From Bullera alba (Eukaryota; Basidiomycota; Tremellomycetes; Tremellales; Bulleraceae): a DNA stretch of 64,000 nt. The stretch is from the NCBI GenBank assembly GCA_001600095.1, contig BCIX01000007.1, forward strand, positions 558,001 through 622,000, given 5' to 3'. Below are positions 11,916 to 24,997 of this stretch, in pieces; the first letter of the stretch is position 1, and every line of letters starts with the position of its first letter. Under the pieces are notes generated by a model. It worked only from the letters and a program-made list of their open reading frames with translations. It was not told where the DNA came from and searched no databases. The position numbers and the translations under genes were made by a program.

Positions 11916-12035
11916 ACCACAAGGGCCTTAGTAAGCTATGTCACGTGTAGGGACGTGACAAGCCTCGACTCAGTACTGACAGCTTTGGTCAGTATTGTCG
12001 AGCCTCGACTTTTCGACCCGCGACTTTTAGCTTAC

Positions 12036-12332
12036 TCGGTACTTCGTCAAAGCCCCTCGACTTTGCCTATAAGTAGATAGCTCTGCAGCATGCTTTGACC
12101 CCTCCTCCCAAGGACCAAATTACCATCAGTCACTTGTCCAAAGCCCGCTCGTCTCCGCTCGTCTCAACTCAGATCCTTCCGAGCACTATAACCCCTCCCA
12201 TCTCTCTTTGACACTCGATTAAGATCACCAATTCAGAGCTAGTACTCTCCGAGTCCTACCTGAGCCTGTCCTTCGACCATCGTCTTCTCTTTACCCTGTC
12301 TCCAGGCTTTCTCGGGCATAGATCGTAAGACA
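12036..12332 (-). repeat. Inverted repeat, right arm, probable promoter of BTB copy C
   Basis: Reverse-complement partner of 11450-11745. It ends about 190 bases before the start codon of BTB copy C and contains TATAAGTAGATA at 12068-12079, so it likely supplies core promoter and 5' UTR of that gene. Confidence 0.8.
12068..12079 (+). promoter_or_regulatory. TATA-like element upstream of BTB copy C
   Basis: TATAAGTAGATA, about 440 bases before the ATG. The identical 12-mer stands at 55805-55816 before another BTB gene, and its inverse at 11704-11715 in the opposite repeat arm. The long distance to the ATG would need a long or spliced 5' UTR. Confidence 0.4.
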
Positions 12333-12521
12333 GATTTGCAACTTGATTCCTGAAACGCGCTCATGTTTCAGCAGACGCGAGACCATCGCTTCGTCTACAC
12401 CAGTCACTAGTCACCAACCATACCTCCATCTCCGTATCCAGTTCATCAATTAGCGACCATCAGCCCTACAGGTGTCCCAGCAGATCTCATTCCTCCACGA
12501 TTCCAATCGTACAGCAACATC

Positions 12522-13777
12522 ATGACTACGCTTCCCAAGGTAAACGCCTCTCCAATGCCTAACGGTGACCGGCCGGATGACACCGATGTCGCCGAGCCGC
12601 GGGAGGTTTGGCACGAACACTTCAGAGATCCAGAGCACAAGCTCGTGCTCAGATCCAAAGACGATGTCCTCTTCAGAGTCTCCATGTTCCACCTGAGCAA
12701 AGCAAGGTGAGTCGTCTTCCTCTGTGATGGTGTTCGAACTTCGGGGTGTGATTCTACCTCGCAAGACGGCATCAGTCTACACCTTTTGCTGACGAGTCTC
12801 CCCCAGCCCCGTCTTCGCAAGCATGTTCGAACTCGACCTCGAAGCCAGCGAGCCCATCGATATACTGGTGTCGAGCAAGGCTCTCTGTAACTTCATCTAC
12901 CGCATACTATCACCATACCCGTCTTCGCTATTACAGGCTAGCATTACGACATTCACCCTAGACGACGCCTTCAATCTGTATCACCTGGGCAAGCAATTCG
13001 AGATACCACTTATAGCAAAGTGGGGCGCCGAGGAGATAGTAACTCAAACGTTAAACTACCACAAGTTTTGGCTCGCCCTTGTTCGAGCTTCAGATGAGGA
13101 TGACGAAAAACTGGCGAAGAAGCTTGTTCGACAGATGCGCGACGGCTGCATCACAAACGTCGACTTCATTACCCCCTTCAATCGACTACAGCCCACATGG
13201 AAACACTCGTTGCTAAGGTCGATCTTCGGTATCGATCTACACCGCAAGTTTGGACTCGACGTAGAGCAGTACAAGGAATTCTGGGCGGATCTACCCTATA
13301 AGAAGGCGGATGGGACTTTCCACTTTACAAAATGGATCAAGGATCAAATCGTGGGAGCCAAAAGGACGCACGGATGCTGAACTGTGAGCTTCACCCCCAC
13401 TCCCCTGCCGTTTGAAAGCGTCAAGGCGACAATGTGATATGATCTTAACGGTGAAATGTCCCAGCGAGAAAGATCGAGGTCACCCTTTCCCGCGCGAGGC
13501 GTCCGACGATGAAGAAGGGGCCGCGGGGAGCACAGGTCACGGAGCTGGATCTAACACCACCGTAAGTGATCTCATGCGCAACGAGTGAGGCGATCCCGGT
13601 TCTGATATTCAAGCTTCCCCGCCTCAGCGTACCTCGATACTCACAAGTTCATCATTCAGAAAGAGGAAACGAGTCGTCGACGAAGCAGAGTCCAAGAGGA
13701 AGCACCGCAGGGATGAGGAGAGTGTGAATTTGACTGATCATTTTGCATATCTGGCTCAGTCATTCCGCTCGTCATGA
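12522..13777 (+). CDS. BTB/POZ protein, subfamily 1 (copy C), frame-shifted tail
   Basis: Exons 12522-12706, 12807-13383, 13465-13561 and 13628-13777 follow the copy B layout with one extra tail intron. The first, phase-2 intron again cuts the Ser codon (LSKA/SPVFASMF). Motifs FNLYHLGKQFEIPL and TWKHSLLRSIFGIDLHRK match A and B. The open frame ends at TGA 13378-13380 (252 aa). In the sisters the equivalent place reads W-xxx-W-(D/E)-P and continues to the tail; here the two Trp codons are 16 nt apart instead of 9, because GATCAAG (13335-13341) is followed directly by GATCAAA (13342-13348), a 7-nt tandem duplication. Downstream of it WEPKGRTDAEL, EKDRGHPFPRE and a basic tail (RKRKR, KRKHRR) remain open in the other frame to TGA at 13777. 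So the gene makes a truncated protein, or this is a sequence error. Confidence 0.78.
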
Positions 13778-14160
13778 TAGCACCTCAAACCGATCGCTGT
13801 GCGACTTGGAGTATTTGCCAAAAGCAATACGAACGCGGACTCTGGGTGTCGCCAAACAAATCCTATACGGCGACGATGAACATAGGATGGAATAGTACGA
13901 ACGGATGTACCCCGTGGTGGTTGGTTGTACATGATACGGTTGTAGGTACGGCGGGATGAATCACACGTGGGGCATAGTATGCATCAGAAGGTAATCATCA
14001 CTCATGTGATCCAGCCAATAACGAAAGGCAACACGATCACAGCGCAGGAGATCGGTCGGCTGACAGCCTTGTGACGTCAGCCTCAAGTCGGCTTAGCAGG
14101 CTACGGTCTCATAAGCCAAGTATCAATGTGACATGGCGATACCTCACGTCTTGGGTCGAC
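13778..14160. other. Intergenic, convergent BTB copies C and D
   Basis: Shared 3' flank of two convergent genes. No gene, repeat or terminator structure of note was seen. Confidence 0.45.
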
Positions 14161-14856
14161 TCACTGGGGCCTCAGAGGGACGAAATCCTTGGCAATCTCA
14201 GACCACCTTTTGACCTTGTCCTGCTTCCCGTTCCAGGTATGGCCTGAGCGAACTTCGGACCTTCCTACTGCCTGGTTGAATCCAACGAGGTAGCTCAGAT
14301 CGCAGTTCGAAGCCATCTCGTAGGTCATGGATAGTACCATATTGAGGACAGGCCCATCCTGTGCCCTGTCTTGCTTATGCATCTCCTTGATTGCCATTCT
14401 GGCGAGTTTCACGTCGTCGAGGTAAGACGCCACACAAAACTTGTCCCAAGGGGAACATTTTTGGGAGGGATAGGTCAATAGCCCTTTGATCTGGTTGATG
14501 ACAGTGTCACTTTGAAGGAATTCGCAAAAGTCGATGAGTTGTCTGTATCGACGGGGCTGAATTGTGGTGCTCCCCTTTTCGTATACCAGGTCGAGGTAGA
14601 GGTGGATGGTATCAGACCTGAATGGGACTTCGAGCTCGGTGACGGGCTCCGAGCTCAAGCTCGAAGCAGTGTCGAAGAATGAGCTGTTGCAATCAGCCAC
14701 TGATACGTACACAAGCTGCGCGACCTGAAGCCAACTTCACACTCACCTATTCGCTCGTAGTCTGAAGGAGTGCGCGCGAAACTTCTTGTCGTCGGTGCTG
14801 ATTACCACTACGTCGGCGTCCGGTTGCGAGTAGGGTTCCACGTAAGGGTTGTTCAT
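14161..14856 (-). CDS. BTB/POZ protein, diverged member (copy D)
   Basis: Two exons, 14856-14747 and 14683-14161 (633 nt, 210 codons plus stop). Exon 1 encodes DADVVVISTDDKKFRAHSFRLRANR; the phase-2 intron then splits the Ser codon of SSFFDTAS, the same intron position as in the other BTB genes. The rest is a helical region (LYLDLVYEKG, YRQLIDFCEFLQSD, DKFCVASYLDDVKLARMAIKEM) matching the family pattern of a cysteine/phenylalanine motif followed by FxxASxxDDxxLAxxA. It ends in FVPLRPQ. The start MNNPYVEP is the first ATG that keeps the usual short leader; an upstream in-frame ATG at 15042 would prepend a hydrophobic stretch with no family counterpart. Confidence 0.8.
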
Positions 14857-15186
14857 ACTGGCCCAACGGAGGAGGTGTGGCAGTGAGATGGATGTGACGA
14901 TGCCGAGGTAGACGAACGATACGAAGCTCATCCAGTCAAGTACGCTGAGTGGTAAACCAGAGAAGTAGCTGAAGAATGAGAAGTAATGTGAGCCATGAAG
15001 CAAGCACGCAGCCTCGTGTACTCGACCGACCTCGATCAACACGAGGCGTCTGGGTTGACCAGAAGCACTTTTCAGTGTGCCTGACCCAAAGCGTGTTCTG
15101 TTCTGTCATGTCGTGCATGGGTATCACTGTGCTTGGTATAGTGCGATGTTGTACAACCTTCAACGTAGGAGATATATGAATGGTGA
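14857..15186. other. Intergenic, copy D promoter and IMP gene 3' end
   Basis: About 330 bases between two minus-strand genes. It should hold the promoter of BTB copy D and the 3' UTR of the signal peptidase gene. No distinct element was recognised. Confidence 0.45.
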
Positions 15187-15869
15187 TCATCGTTGGACTG
15201 GCGGACCGTCCACGTGTCTGAAATTTGAGCCGTACCACTTGAACGGGTATAGCTGAGGTCAGCAATGTCAGCTCCTCACATCCGGGGACAATAGCAGAGA
15301 GACACCTCAGCACTTACACAGCATAAGACTTTGCCCTTTACCATAGCCAGAGGTACAGGTCCATAATCTCGCGAATCGGTCGAATTGCTCATGTTGTCGC
15401 CTCCCAGCCAAACGTAGCCTTTGGGCACTTTAACCCATTGCGCTTCCCCTTTCCTCTCCTTGGTGGCGACCTCTGTACCATCGTCCCTCATCCATCCTCG
15501 GATCCCACTCCCTCTTCTCGGTTCCACCTCTATAAGATCCCCTTCTATGCCTATGACCCGCTTGCAAATCTGTTGTGAGGGTATCCTCGGACTGACGGCA
15601 AACACCAAATCGCCTCGCTGCGGCCGGCCGTACTTCTGAGGCAGCCATTTCGCCCAGTATGGCAAAGGCGAGACGAGGATCCACCAGTCGTCATTCGACA
15701 TCGTAGGCAGCATCGATGATCCATGACATAATCGGAGCTCGGCAACGCTGTTCATGAAGAGATGTCCGAAGGCGACCATCTTGATGGTGAGAACGACATC
15801 GGAGAGACCGGGGCGTGGAATAAATTTGGGTAGTCTCGTGCCCAGTGACCTGAACCAGCTCCCCGACAT
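15187..15869 (-). CDS. Mitochondrial inner-membrane signal peptidase (S26 family)
   Basis: Membrane-bound serine protease that trims signal sequences of proteins sorted to the mitochondrial intermembrane space; partner subunits are Imp1 and Imp2. Two exons, 15869-15318 and 15252-15187, give 205 aa in frame. The S26 Ser/Lys dyad is visible: GSSMLPTM (nucleophile Ser) and KRVIGIEGD (general base Lys) after GDLVFAVSP. The C-terminal box GDNMSNSTDSRDYGPVPLAMVKGKV is typical of the family. A hydrophobic segment near residues 30-45 should be the membrane anchor. Start MSGSWFRSLG was chosen because it gives the usual length; an in-frame ATG at 15944 is upstream. Imp1 versus Imp2 cannot be settled here, so no symbol is given. 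Confidence 0.9.
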
Positions 15870-16262
15870 CGCTGAGAGGGTGCCGGTTCTCAGCAGAACG
15901 ACTGAGAAGCTGCGAGGCGAAGAGTTGATAGAGTCGAAGAGCACAGAACAGCATCGATCGAATTTCCCTCGTTAAAGCAGGACGATCGGCTATACCCGAC
16001 GGAACAGGCAGGTGCTTGGAATGACGGAGTCGGTGGTGGTGTTTCAGTGATTACAAAGGACGTGTTGACACTCGACATCCTACTCGTTGTCATCCAACTC
16101 GGAGCTGTGCTTTGTTCGACCGCATCAGTACCCTAGATTCACAGAGAACAGGACAGAGTGAAGATACCACACTCTGTACCATAGCCTCGGCGACTCGACA
16201 CCGATTCAATCCATCACGCTTCGCCGCTTGAACACCCGATCAAACAACGAGATCGCACGACC
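15870..16262. other. Divergent promoter region, IMP-like and RING genes
   Basis: Roughly 390 bases between two divergently transcribed start codons. Both 5' UTRs and promoters must lie here. No TATA box or strong motif was noticed. Confidence 0.45.
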
Positions 16263-18593
16263 ATGCCCCCTCCCCCAGGCGACGACACCAGAGACGAGTC
16301 TTTGACAGGAGGGGCTTCACCTGAGATCATCATCGCGCCTTTACTGTCGGATGAGGATGTTGCGCCCAGCCAGACGAACGCCGCGAGCGGCAACGCCAGT
16401 GGAGCGAGCTCAGACCCTGCGCCAGGACCCTCCGCTGCCACGACATCAGGTGCGGCGGCGGGCGAGCCTGCTGGAGAGGATGGAGATAGACCACGAGGAG
16501 TGCCCTGGCGACGACCAATACCTTCCTTCTTCGCTGTAGGCCCTCGTGGGGAGTTGATGCCGCACTTCCTACCACCCGGGGTCGACTTCAACAACCCAGC
16601 GGAATCCGGCCCATTCGGCAATGACATGGAGAACATGATGCCATTGGCGCCATTCCTCGACTTCCTCATCAATCGAATAGGAGGTCAAGCTCCATCTCGA
16701 CCCGATCCTGAGGCAGCGGCAGAACTTCTTCGATCATTGGATGATGTGAAATCACCGATGTTCAGACGAGTCAACAGGGTCATTGTCGCCGAGCAAGCCC
16801 AGGAAGGACTGGAGCAGGATGAGGACGAAAAAGGATGGAAGTGCGGTATCTGCCTAGAAGGGATAGAGGACGATGTCAAGGAGATTGGAATCAAGGGTCT
16901 GCCTTGCAACCACCTCTTCCACGAGTCTTGCCTCAGACCGTGGTTTGAGACTAAACACACTTGGTGAGCTAGATCCATCCTCGGGAAGCTCGATCTGTTT
17001 GCTGACAGTGATCGAAGCCCAACATGTCGACTAGACCTTGACCCCTTGAAAACCTTGAGACATCCCCAGCGCCCGGCAGCTACCCGTCCACCGCCAACCG
17101 GGACCAATCGAACCGCTCAACATCCCTACGCCAGAGATGGTCCGCGGCCCAGCAATCGTCCACCTGGAAACACAGAGAATGCAGATGATCCATCTGGGAA
17201 TACTGCAACGCCGGCGGCGGCAGGTCCACCGGCAGACCAGCCATCCATCTCTTTCTTCTGGAGAATGCCAAATCCTGCACCTACGAACGGAACTTCTCCG
17301 GCCCCGGCTCCGAGCCGAAACGCTTCTGAGGCTACGCCTGCCGATACAGGCTCGACCACACCGCCAGGAGAGCCATCACAATCTTCTGCGCGTCAAGAGC
17401 ATTCACCGTCAAGCGGGAGCAACGAGGCTCCACCCGCGCCTTCGGCAGCCAGTGCTCAAGGTGCCTCATCGAACGCAAGCAATGGTGACGGCAATACACG
17501 AAACCCAGCCCCACCACATCGTGGTCCGCAGATCACTGTGATCCATACTGGTGGAGGACCACCGGGCCTCCCTGGAATGCCTGGCTTCGCGACACCGCCG
17601 ACCTCCCGACAACCAGGTACAGCTCAGGCCGGCGGGGTTCCTTGGCCATTATCATTCCCGCTTCCCCCTTTCCCCAGGCCCTCAGCAGGTTCTACGCCAC
17701 CAGTCAATTCGGAAGCCGCAACCGACCCCATTGGAAGTTCATCGGCGACCAGTACGACGAGTGCTGAAGGTGATGAGGGGTCTACGGAGGCCGGAAATGC
17801 CAGCACCGGAAGAGCTATCCCGACTTCCAACAATGACAGCACTCCCGATTCGGATAACCAACAATCCCGTTCAACAACTACCGACAACGGTCAAGGGCCG
17901 GCGGAGGCCCCAGCGCCAGAGCCACGCCCAACTCCCCATTTCCACTTCATCTTCAACTTTACCGGCGGACACGAAGGCGGTCCCCCTGGAATTCCCTCAG
18001 TGGGAATCCCGCCTCCGCGAGATGCTGGCGCTCGTGCCGATTCAGAACCTCCACCCCTGATCCCTGCTCAGACTGAAGGTGCGGAACCCCCTGCTCCTGA
18101 GAGGGCTCCTGAAAGAGCTCCTGAACGAGCTCCCGAACGAGAATCATTGGAAGCATGGGTGTCGAAACGAGAGAAGGTGCTGGGGTGGAGATGTGACGCG
18201 CCAATATGCCAAGTCGCCCCTGGCAACGATGATGGGGAAGACGACTTCAACTTTGACGACATCGAACCTAGAGAGAAACAGCTTTTATCGATAAATTCAC
18301 CGCTTCAACCTGGTCCTAATGCCTCTACCGGCTCTCCAGAGGATGACGAATCGGAGCCAGCGAGCAAGAAGCGCAAATTCGAGATACACGGCTGCGAGCA
18401 CCGCTGGCACAGGCAGTGTATAGAGACGTCGGAAAGAGCTGCCGCACGCCCTCTGAAGGTGGATGGAGAAGGAAGGGTGTGGGTGAAGTGTGAGAAATGC
18501 AGGAAGGACGGATGGGTCATGCCCCGAGCGGAGAGGTCGCGGTCGAATAGCGAATTCGAGGTGGAGAGAATGGTGGCAGAAGGAAGAGTGTGA
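16263..18593 (+). CDS. RING-H2 protein with a second RING-like half at the C-terminus
   Basis: Predicted E3 ubiquitin-protein ligase. Exons 16263-16963 and 17018-18593; the intron falls inside the RING, joining ...TKHTW to CPTCRLD. The first RING is a canonical H2 type: CGICLEG, then CNHLFHESCLRPWF, then CPTC, at about residues 198-240. A long Pro/Ser/Asn-rich linker follows, with four tandem APER units near 18090-18140. The last 160 residues hold a second cysteine/histidine pattern: WRCDAPIC, an acidic insertion, then GCEHRWHRQCIE and VKCEKCRKDGW, with a KKRK basic run before it. That spacing resembles a RING with a long insert between its first and second pairs. Substrates are unknown. The gene lies just upstream of, and co-oriented with, the Ecd homologue. 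Confidence 0.85.
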
Positions 18594-18907
18594 TGTTCCA
18601 GTTCATATCATATTTAGATTAGTGTAGCAATAGCGTGTGACCGATAGTTAAGCTCTGAGCCCTCTCAGCTCATGTATCCTACTTGACACATGTAGCAGCG
18701 ACTGCATCATTCTGGACGATGGACGTACAGACTAAGGAGACCGTGGGAGAACGATCTTCAGTCGACCCGCGGAAGCAAATTATTGACCGCTCCTCCTCCA
18801 CTCTTGCCACCCAAAATGTCGAGATGAGCATCAACATCTTTGCCTCCTTACAACTTCTCTATTCGCCCCCGCATCGACCGCGTTTTAGGTTGGAGAGCCT
18901 TGCCGAC
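18594..18907. other. Short intergenic region before the Ecd homologue
   Basis: Tandem, co-oriented gene junction with 3' UTR of the RING gene and 5' UTR of the next. Two in-frame ATGs upstream of the chosen Ecd start (18683 and 18823) lie here and would only add a non-conserved leader. Confidence 0.45.
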
Positions 18908-22235
<3,328 letters not shown>

Positions 22236-22446
22236 ATAGTGAAGCTGCGCAGAATATGGGATGTAAATCGCCGATGGATGTACATATGCTGGACACGATA
22301 AGACACTCTGGTTCGGAGACGGTGGGCGAAGTAACGATCGGGGAGTGAAGAAGAGATTCACTTCATGAGGTGTCTCCATGCTCGAATCGGGTGGTCGTAC
22401 GCTGCTTTACGTGTAGTGCTTGTGAGCTTGGGATTCTCCAGCAGGA

Positions 22447-23206
22447 TCAAGTCTCCTGTAGAGTGATCTATAGCGTAAACCGATGGTGAATGAGGCCCAG
22501 CACCCAAGAGACTACTCACTTTCGGCAGGAAATGCGCGACTTCGAAATCCCACATGACTGTCGCAGGCGCTGTTGGAGTCTTTCCGCGCTGTGACATCAG
22601 TCCGCATCCATAAACGCACTCTGTCAACGCTAGGAGGTATGGCACTGAACAGTCGCCCAATTCGGAGAGCTTGAATGTATCATCGAGGTAGAAATTCTTG
22701 TCCCGTGCGGACCACACGATTGGGGCCGATGCGAGAGCCATCCTCGCTCAGGGGACATTGTCGTACTGAGACGCAATGGCGAAGATACGCATTGGCGCTT
22801 GCTTGACGAATCCGCCGAGTTGTGAGGCTATACTGGTACCCACCAGAGCAAAGTCAAATTGTCGACAGATCTTGAGTAATCGCTGTGCGGTAGCCCAGTC
22901 GTTGACTTTGATGGTACTCAACTCGCGCATTGCTTCGACCAGCAACACTGTGTCTGAATATGAGGCGGGGAAGTCGATCTGATTGGACTCGTTGACATCG
23001 CCTCGAATCCCAGGCAGAGAGAGCATGTCGCAAAAGAAGGAGCTATACGAGGTCAGAAGCCGTCACCAGTGTGTAAGTAGTCTGGCTGAAGTGAGAAAAC
23101 GAGGCACTGGAGCCTACCTGTGCGCCTTGAGGAGGTAGATCGGTACTTCGACTTCTTTTCCGTCACCGTCAGTCGTTCTAAGCAGGATGGTATCGTTGCT
23201 AGGCAT
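22447..23206 (-). pseudogene. BTB/POZ gene, subfamily 2 (copy H), in-frame TGA
   Basis: Exons 23206-23118, 23042-22520 and 22455-22447. Exon 1 encodes NDTILLRTTDGDGKEVEVP and IYLLKAHR; exon 2 begins with the Ser codon of SSFFCDMLSLPG. Both splices, the spacing and the 9-nt last exon (Glu-Thr-stop) match the four neighbours. Within exon 2 the conserved line IFAIASQYDN is followed by Val-Pro-TGA (22750-22748) where sisters have an IALAR-type sequence, and the same frame continues immediately as ARMALAS to ...LPK with family-like content (LGDCSVPYLLALTECVYGC). The stop would remove about 75 of 203 residues, so the gene is probably a recent pseudogene or makes a truncated BTB protein. A single-base sequence error is the alternative. 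Confidence 0.8.
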
Positions 23207-23768
23207 CTTGCAATGAATGTTAGAAGGGTTAATGAGTTGGGAGCGTGCCGTCTTCAGAGTCGGAAGATGGAAGAAAGAGAAGAGAAGAGAGAACAAAGCG
23301 GCGAAGCCAAATTGAAAGAGGGGAGAGGGGGAATGAAAAGAGCAAGAGAGGGTGATTTGGTTATACCACGTCATGCATAGCTCTCATCAGACGCCAGTGA
23401 TATGAATAGTCTGTATCCGATCAACGAGATTTCAGAGTACATGGCTTCCTCTCAATATGTGCAGCCTTCTCGAAGCATTGCTCGCGTGCAACTTGTCCAC
23501 GCTCAGCCCATCCGCTTGACGGGCACGCCCAGCCGCAAGGAGACTTTACGTTGACTCAAAGTGCGATTTTCTCCGGTACGAATGATCAGATTGAGGGGAG
23601 TCATCGGTAGAAGACCGGTCTGAGGGCGAGGAGCAAGGGTTGTCGGAGAGGATGAGGAAGCATCCTTGCAGCGTATGTGCATTCTCCATAGTCGAAGCGT
23701 AACAGCAGAAATCATGCACTCTGTCCTGGCGATAGGCATATTGCTTGAATGGAATCTCGAACGAATGA
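23207..23768. other. Intergenic, BTB copies H and I
   Basis: Promoter of copy H and 3' flank of copy I. The 150 bases next to H are A/G-rich on the plus strand (GAGAGAAGAGA type), so C/T-rich on the coding strand, as expected for its 5' UTR. No other gene seen. Confidence 0.45.
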
Positions 23769-24477
23769 TCACTTTTCCTAAGCAGCCCGGCGAAGCTTTA
23801 GCACAGCAAGGAGACAGCGACAGCAAGTCGTTCTCACCTTCGGCATAAAGGATGATACTTTAGACTTCCAGGCCTCTTGGGTGATGACGTTGCTCGATCT
23901 TTGACAGTGATAGATGCAATCTGCGAGACCAAGGAGGTACGGGACCCAGCACTCGCCCATGGTAGCGAGGCTGAAATCAACTGGGTAGCTCCCATTGTTG
24001 AACCATATACGGTCGTAAGATGCCAGAGCCGCGCGAGCTAGTGCTATGTTGTTGTACTGGGACGCGATCGAGAAAATTCGGAGTGGAGCTTCACTGACAA
24101 ACGGAGTGAGCTGGGAAGCGATACTGCCGCCGACCAAGGCGAAGTCAAACTGTCGGCAGATCTTGAGGAGCCTTTGGGCGGTGGTCCAGTCCTTCACCTT
24201 GATCATATACGACTGACGCATGCCTCCCAACAGCAACTCGGTGTCGTCGTGCGAGGCGGTAAAGTCGATCTTGTTGGATGATGTCTCGAGTTTGGGCGTG
24301 TCGGACAACATGTCGCAGAAGACGGTGCTGATTTGCTATCTGTCAGCAACGATGTTCATCCATCATGATGTAGAGGCGGAGAGGATGATCTCACCTGTGT
24401 GACCTGAGCAGGTAGATTGGTACCTCAACCTCCGTATCGTCCGTTGTGGTCAAAATGACCGTTTCGTCGCTGGACAT
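23769..24477 (-). CDS. BTB/POZ protein, subfamily 2 (copy I), intact
   Basis: Three exons, 24477-24395, 24327-23838 and 23777-23769, total 582 nt, 193 codons plus stop. Exon 1 gives MSSDETVILTTTDDTEVEVP and YLLRSHR; the phase-2 intron splits the Ser codon of STVFCDMLSDTPK. The helical part carries LLKICRQFDFALVGGSIASQL, then LRIFSIASQYNNIALARAAL and GECWVPYLLGLADCIYHC. The BTB exon ends SSFMPK, and the proposed last exon adds only Glu-Lys-stop; if the second intron were retained the protein would instead end after 17 unrelated residues. Closest in sequence to copy H next door, so the two are probably a local duplication. No partner domain follows the BTB/helical unit. Confidence 0.85.
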
Positions 24478-24997
24478 CTTTTTCGCCGATTGTAGTCAGA
24501 AATCTGTGGAGCTGTTGCAGGATGGATCGACCGCCAGGGATAAGAGGTAGTGGGTGAGAGAGGCAAGACTGAGCGAGTCGAGATTAAGGTCGTTGAGGTC
24601 GTTGAGAGGAAGATGCAAGTTGACTCGTTGAGATTCATCATGGTGAGGGTTGAGTGATAATTTTCAGGTCAGCAGAAGGGACAAATCTCCGACTGACGAG
24701 GTTGATGAGGTGGTGAAGTGGTGAAGTTGATGCATACGATACGCTTCAAGCTTCGAGCTGCTATGAGGCTTAGCTTCGGAAGCCTTATCTGGCAGTGGCT
24801 CTGGGCGAGTCGTAAGATTGAGGGGACAGCGAGGGTCTGCGGAATCTCGGTTCGTGAGGTCTAGACCGAGGGAACTGTCCATCTTGTCAAGGGGAAAGCA
24901 GCCATGCATATTGCATGCTCCATCAGATCGTCTGAATTCCTTCCTACGACTGCAGTCGGATCGTCGCCCCGCTCAGTCTTCGAGATGTAGCGATCTA
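24478..24997. other. Intergenic, BTB copies I and J
   Basis: Promoter of copy I and 3' flank of copy J. Short GTTGATGAGGTGGTGAAGTGGTGAAG imperfect repeats occur at about 24700-24735. No gene seen. Confidence 0.45.

Larger units (their letters stand above)
11247..12521. other. Intergenic region dominated by an inverted repeat
   Basis: Between BTB copies B and C. Two roughly 290-nt arms in opposite orientation flank a centre of palindromic tandem units; these are listed separately. The right-hand 190 bases run into the C start codon and are C/T-rich like a 5' UTR. No open frame inside is convincing, and no transposase is encoded. Confidence 0.7.

Noticed and set aside
11450..12332. Complete DNA transposon
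   Set aside because: Inverted arms are present but no transposase frame lies between them and no target-site duplication could be recognised by eye; kept as an inverted repeat only.
22748..22750. TGA codons in BTB copies H and U as selenocysteine or recoded codons
   Set aside because: Fungi generally lack the selenocysteine machinery, the sites are at unrelated positions, and sister genes have ordinary residues there; nonsense mutation is simpler.
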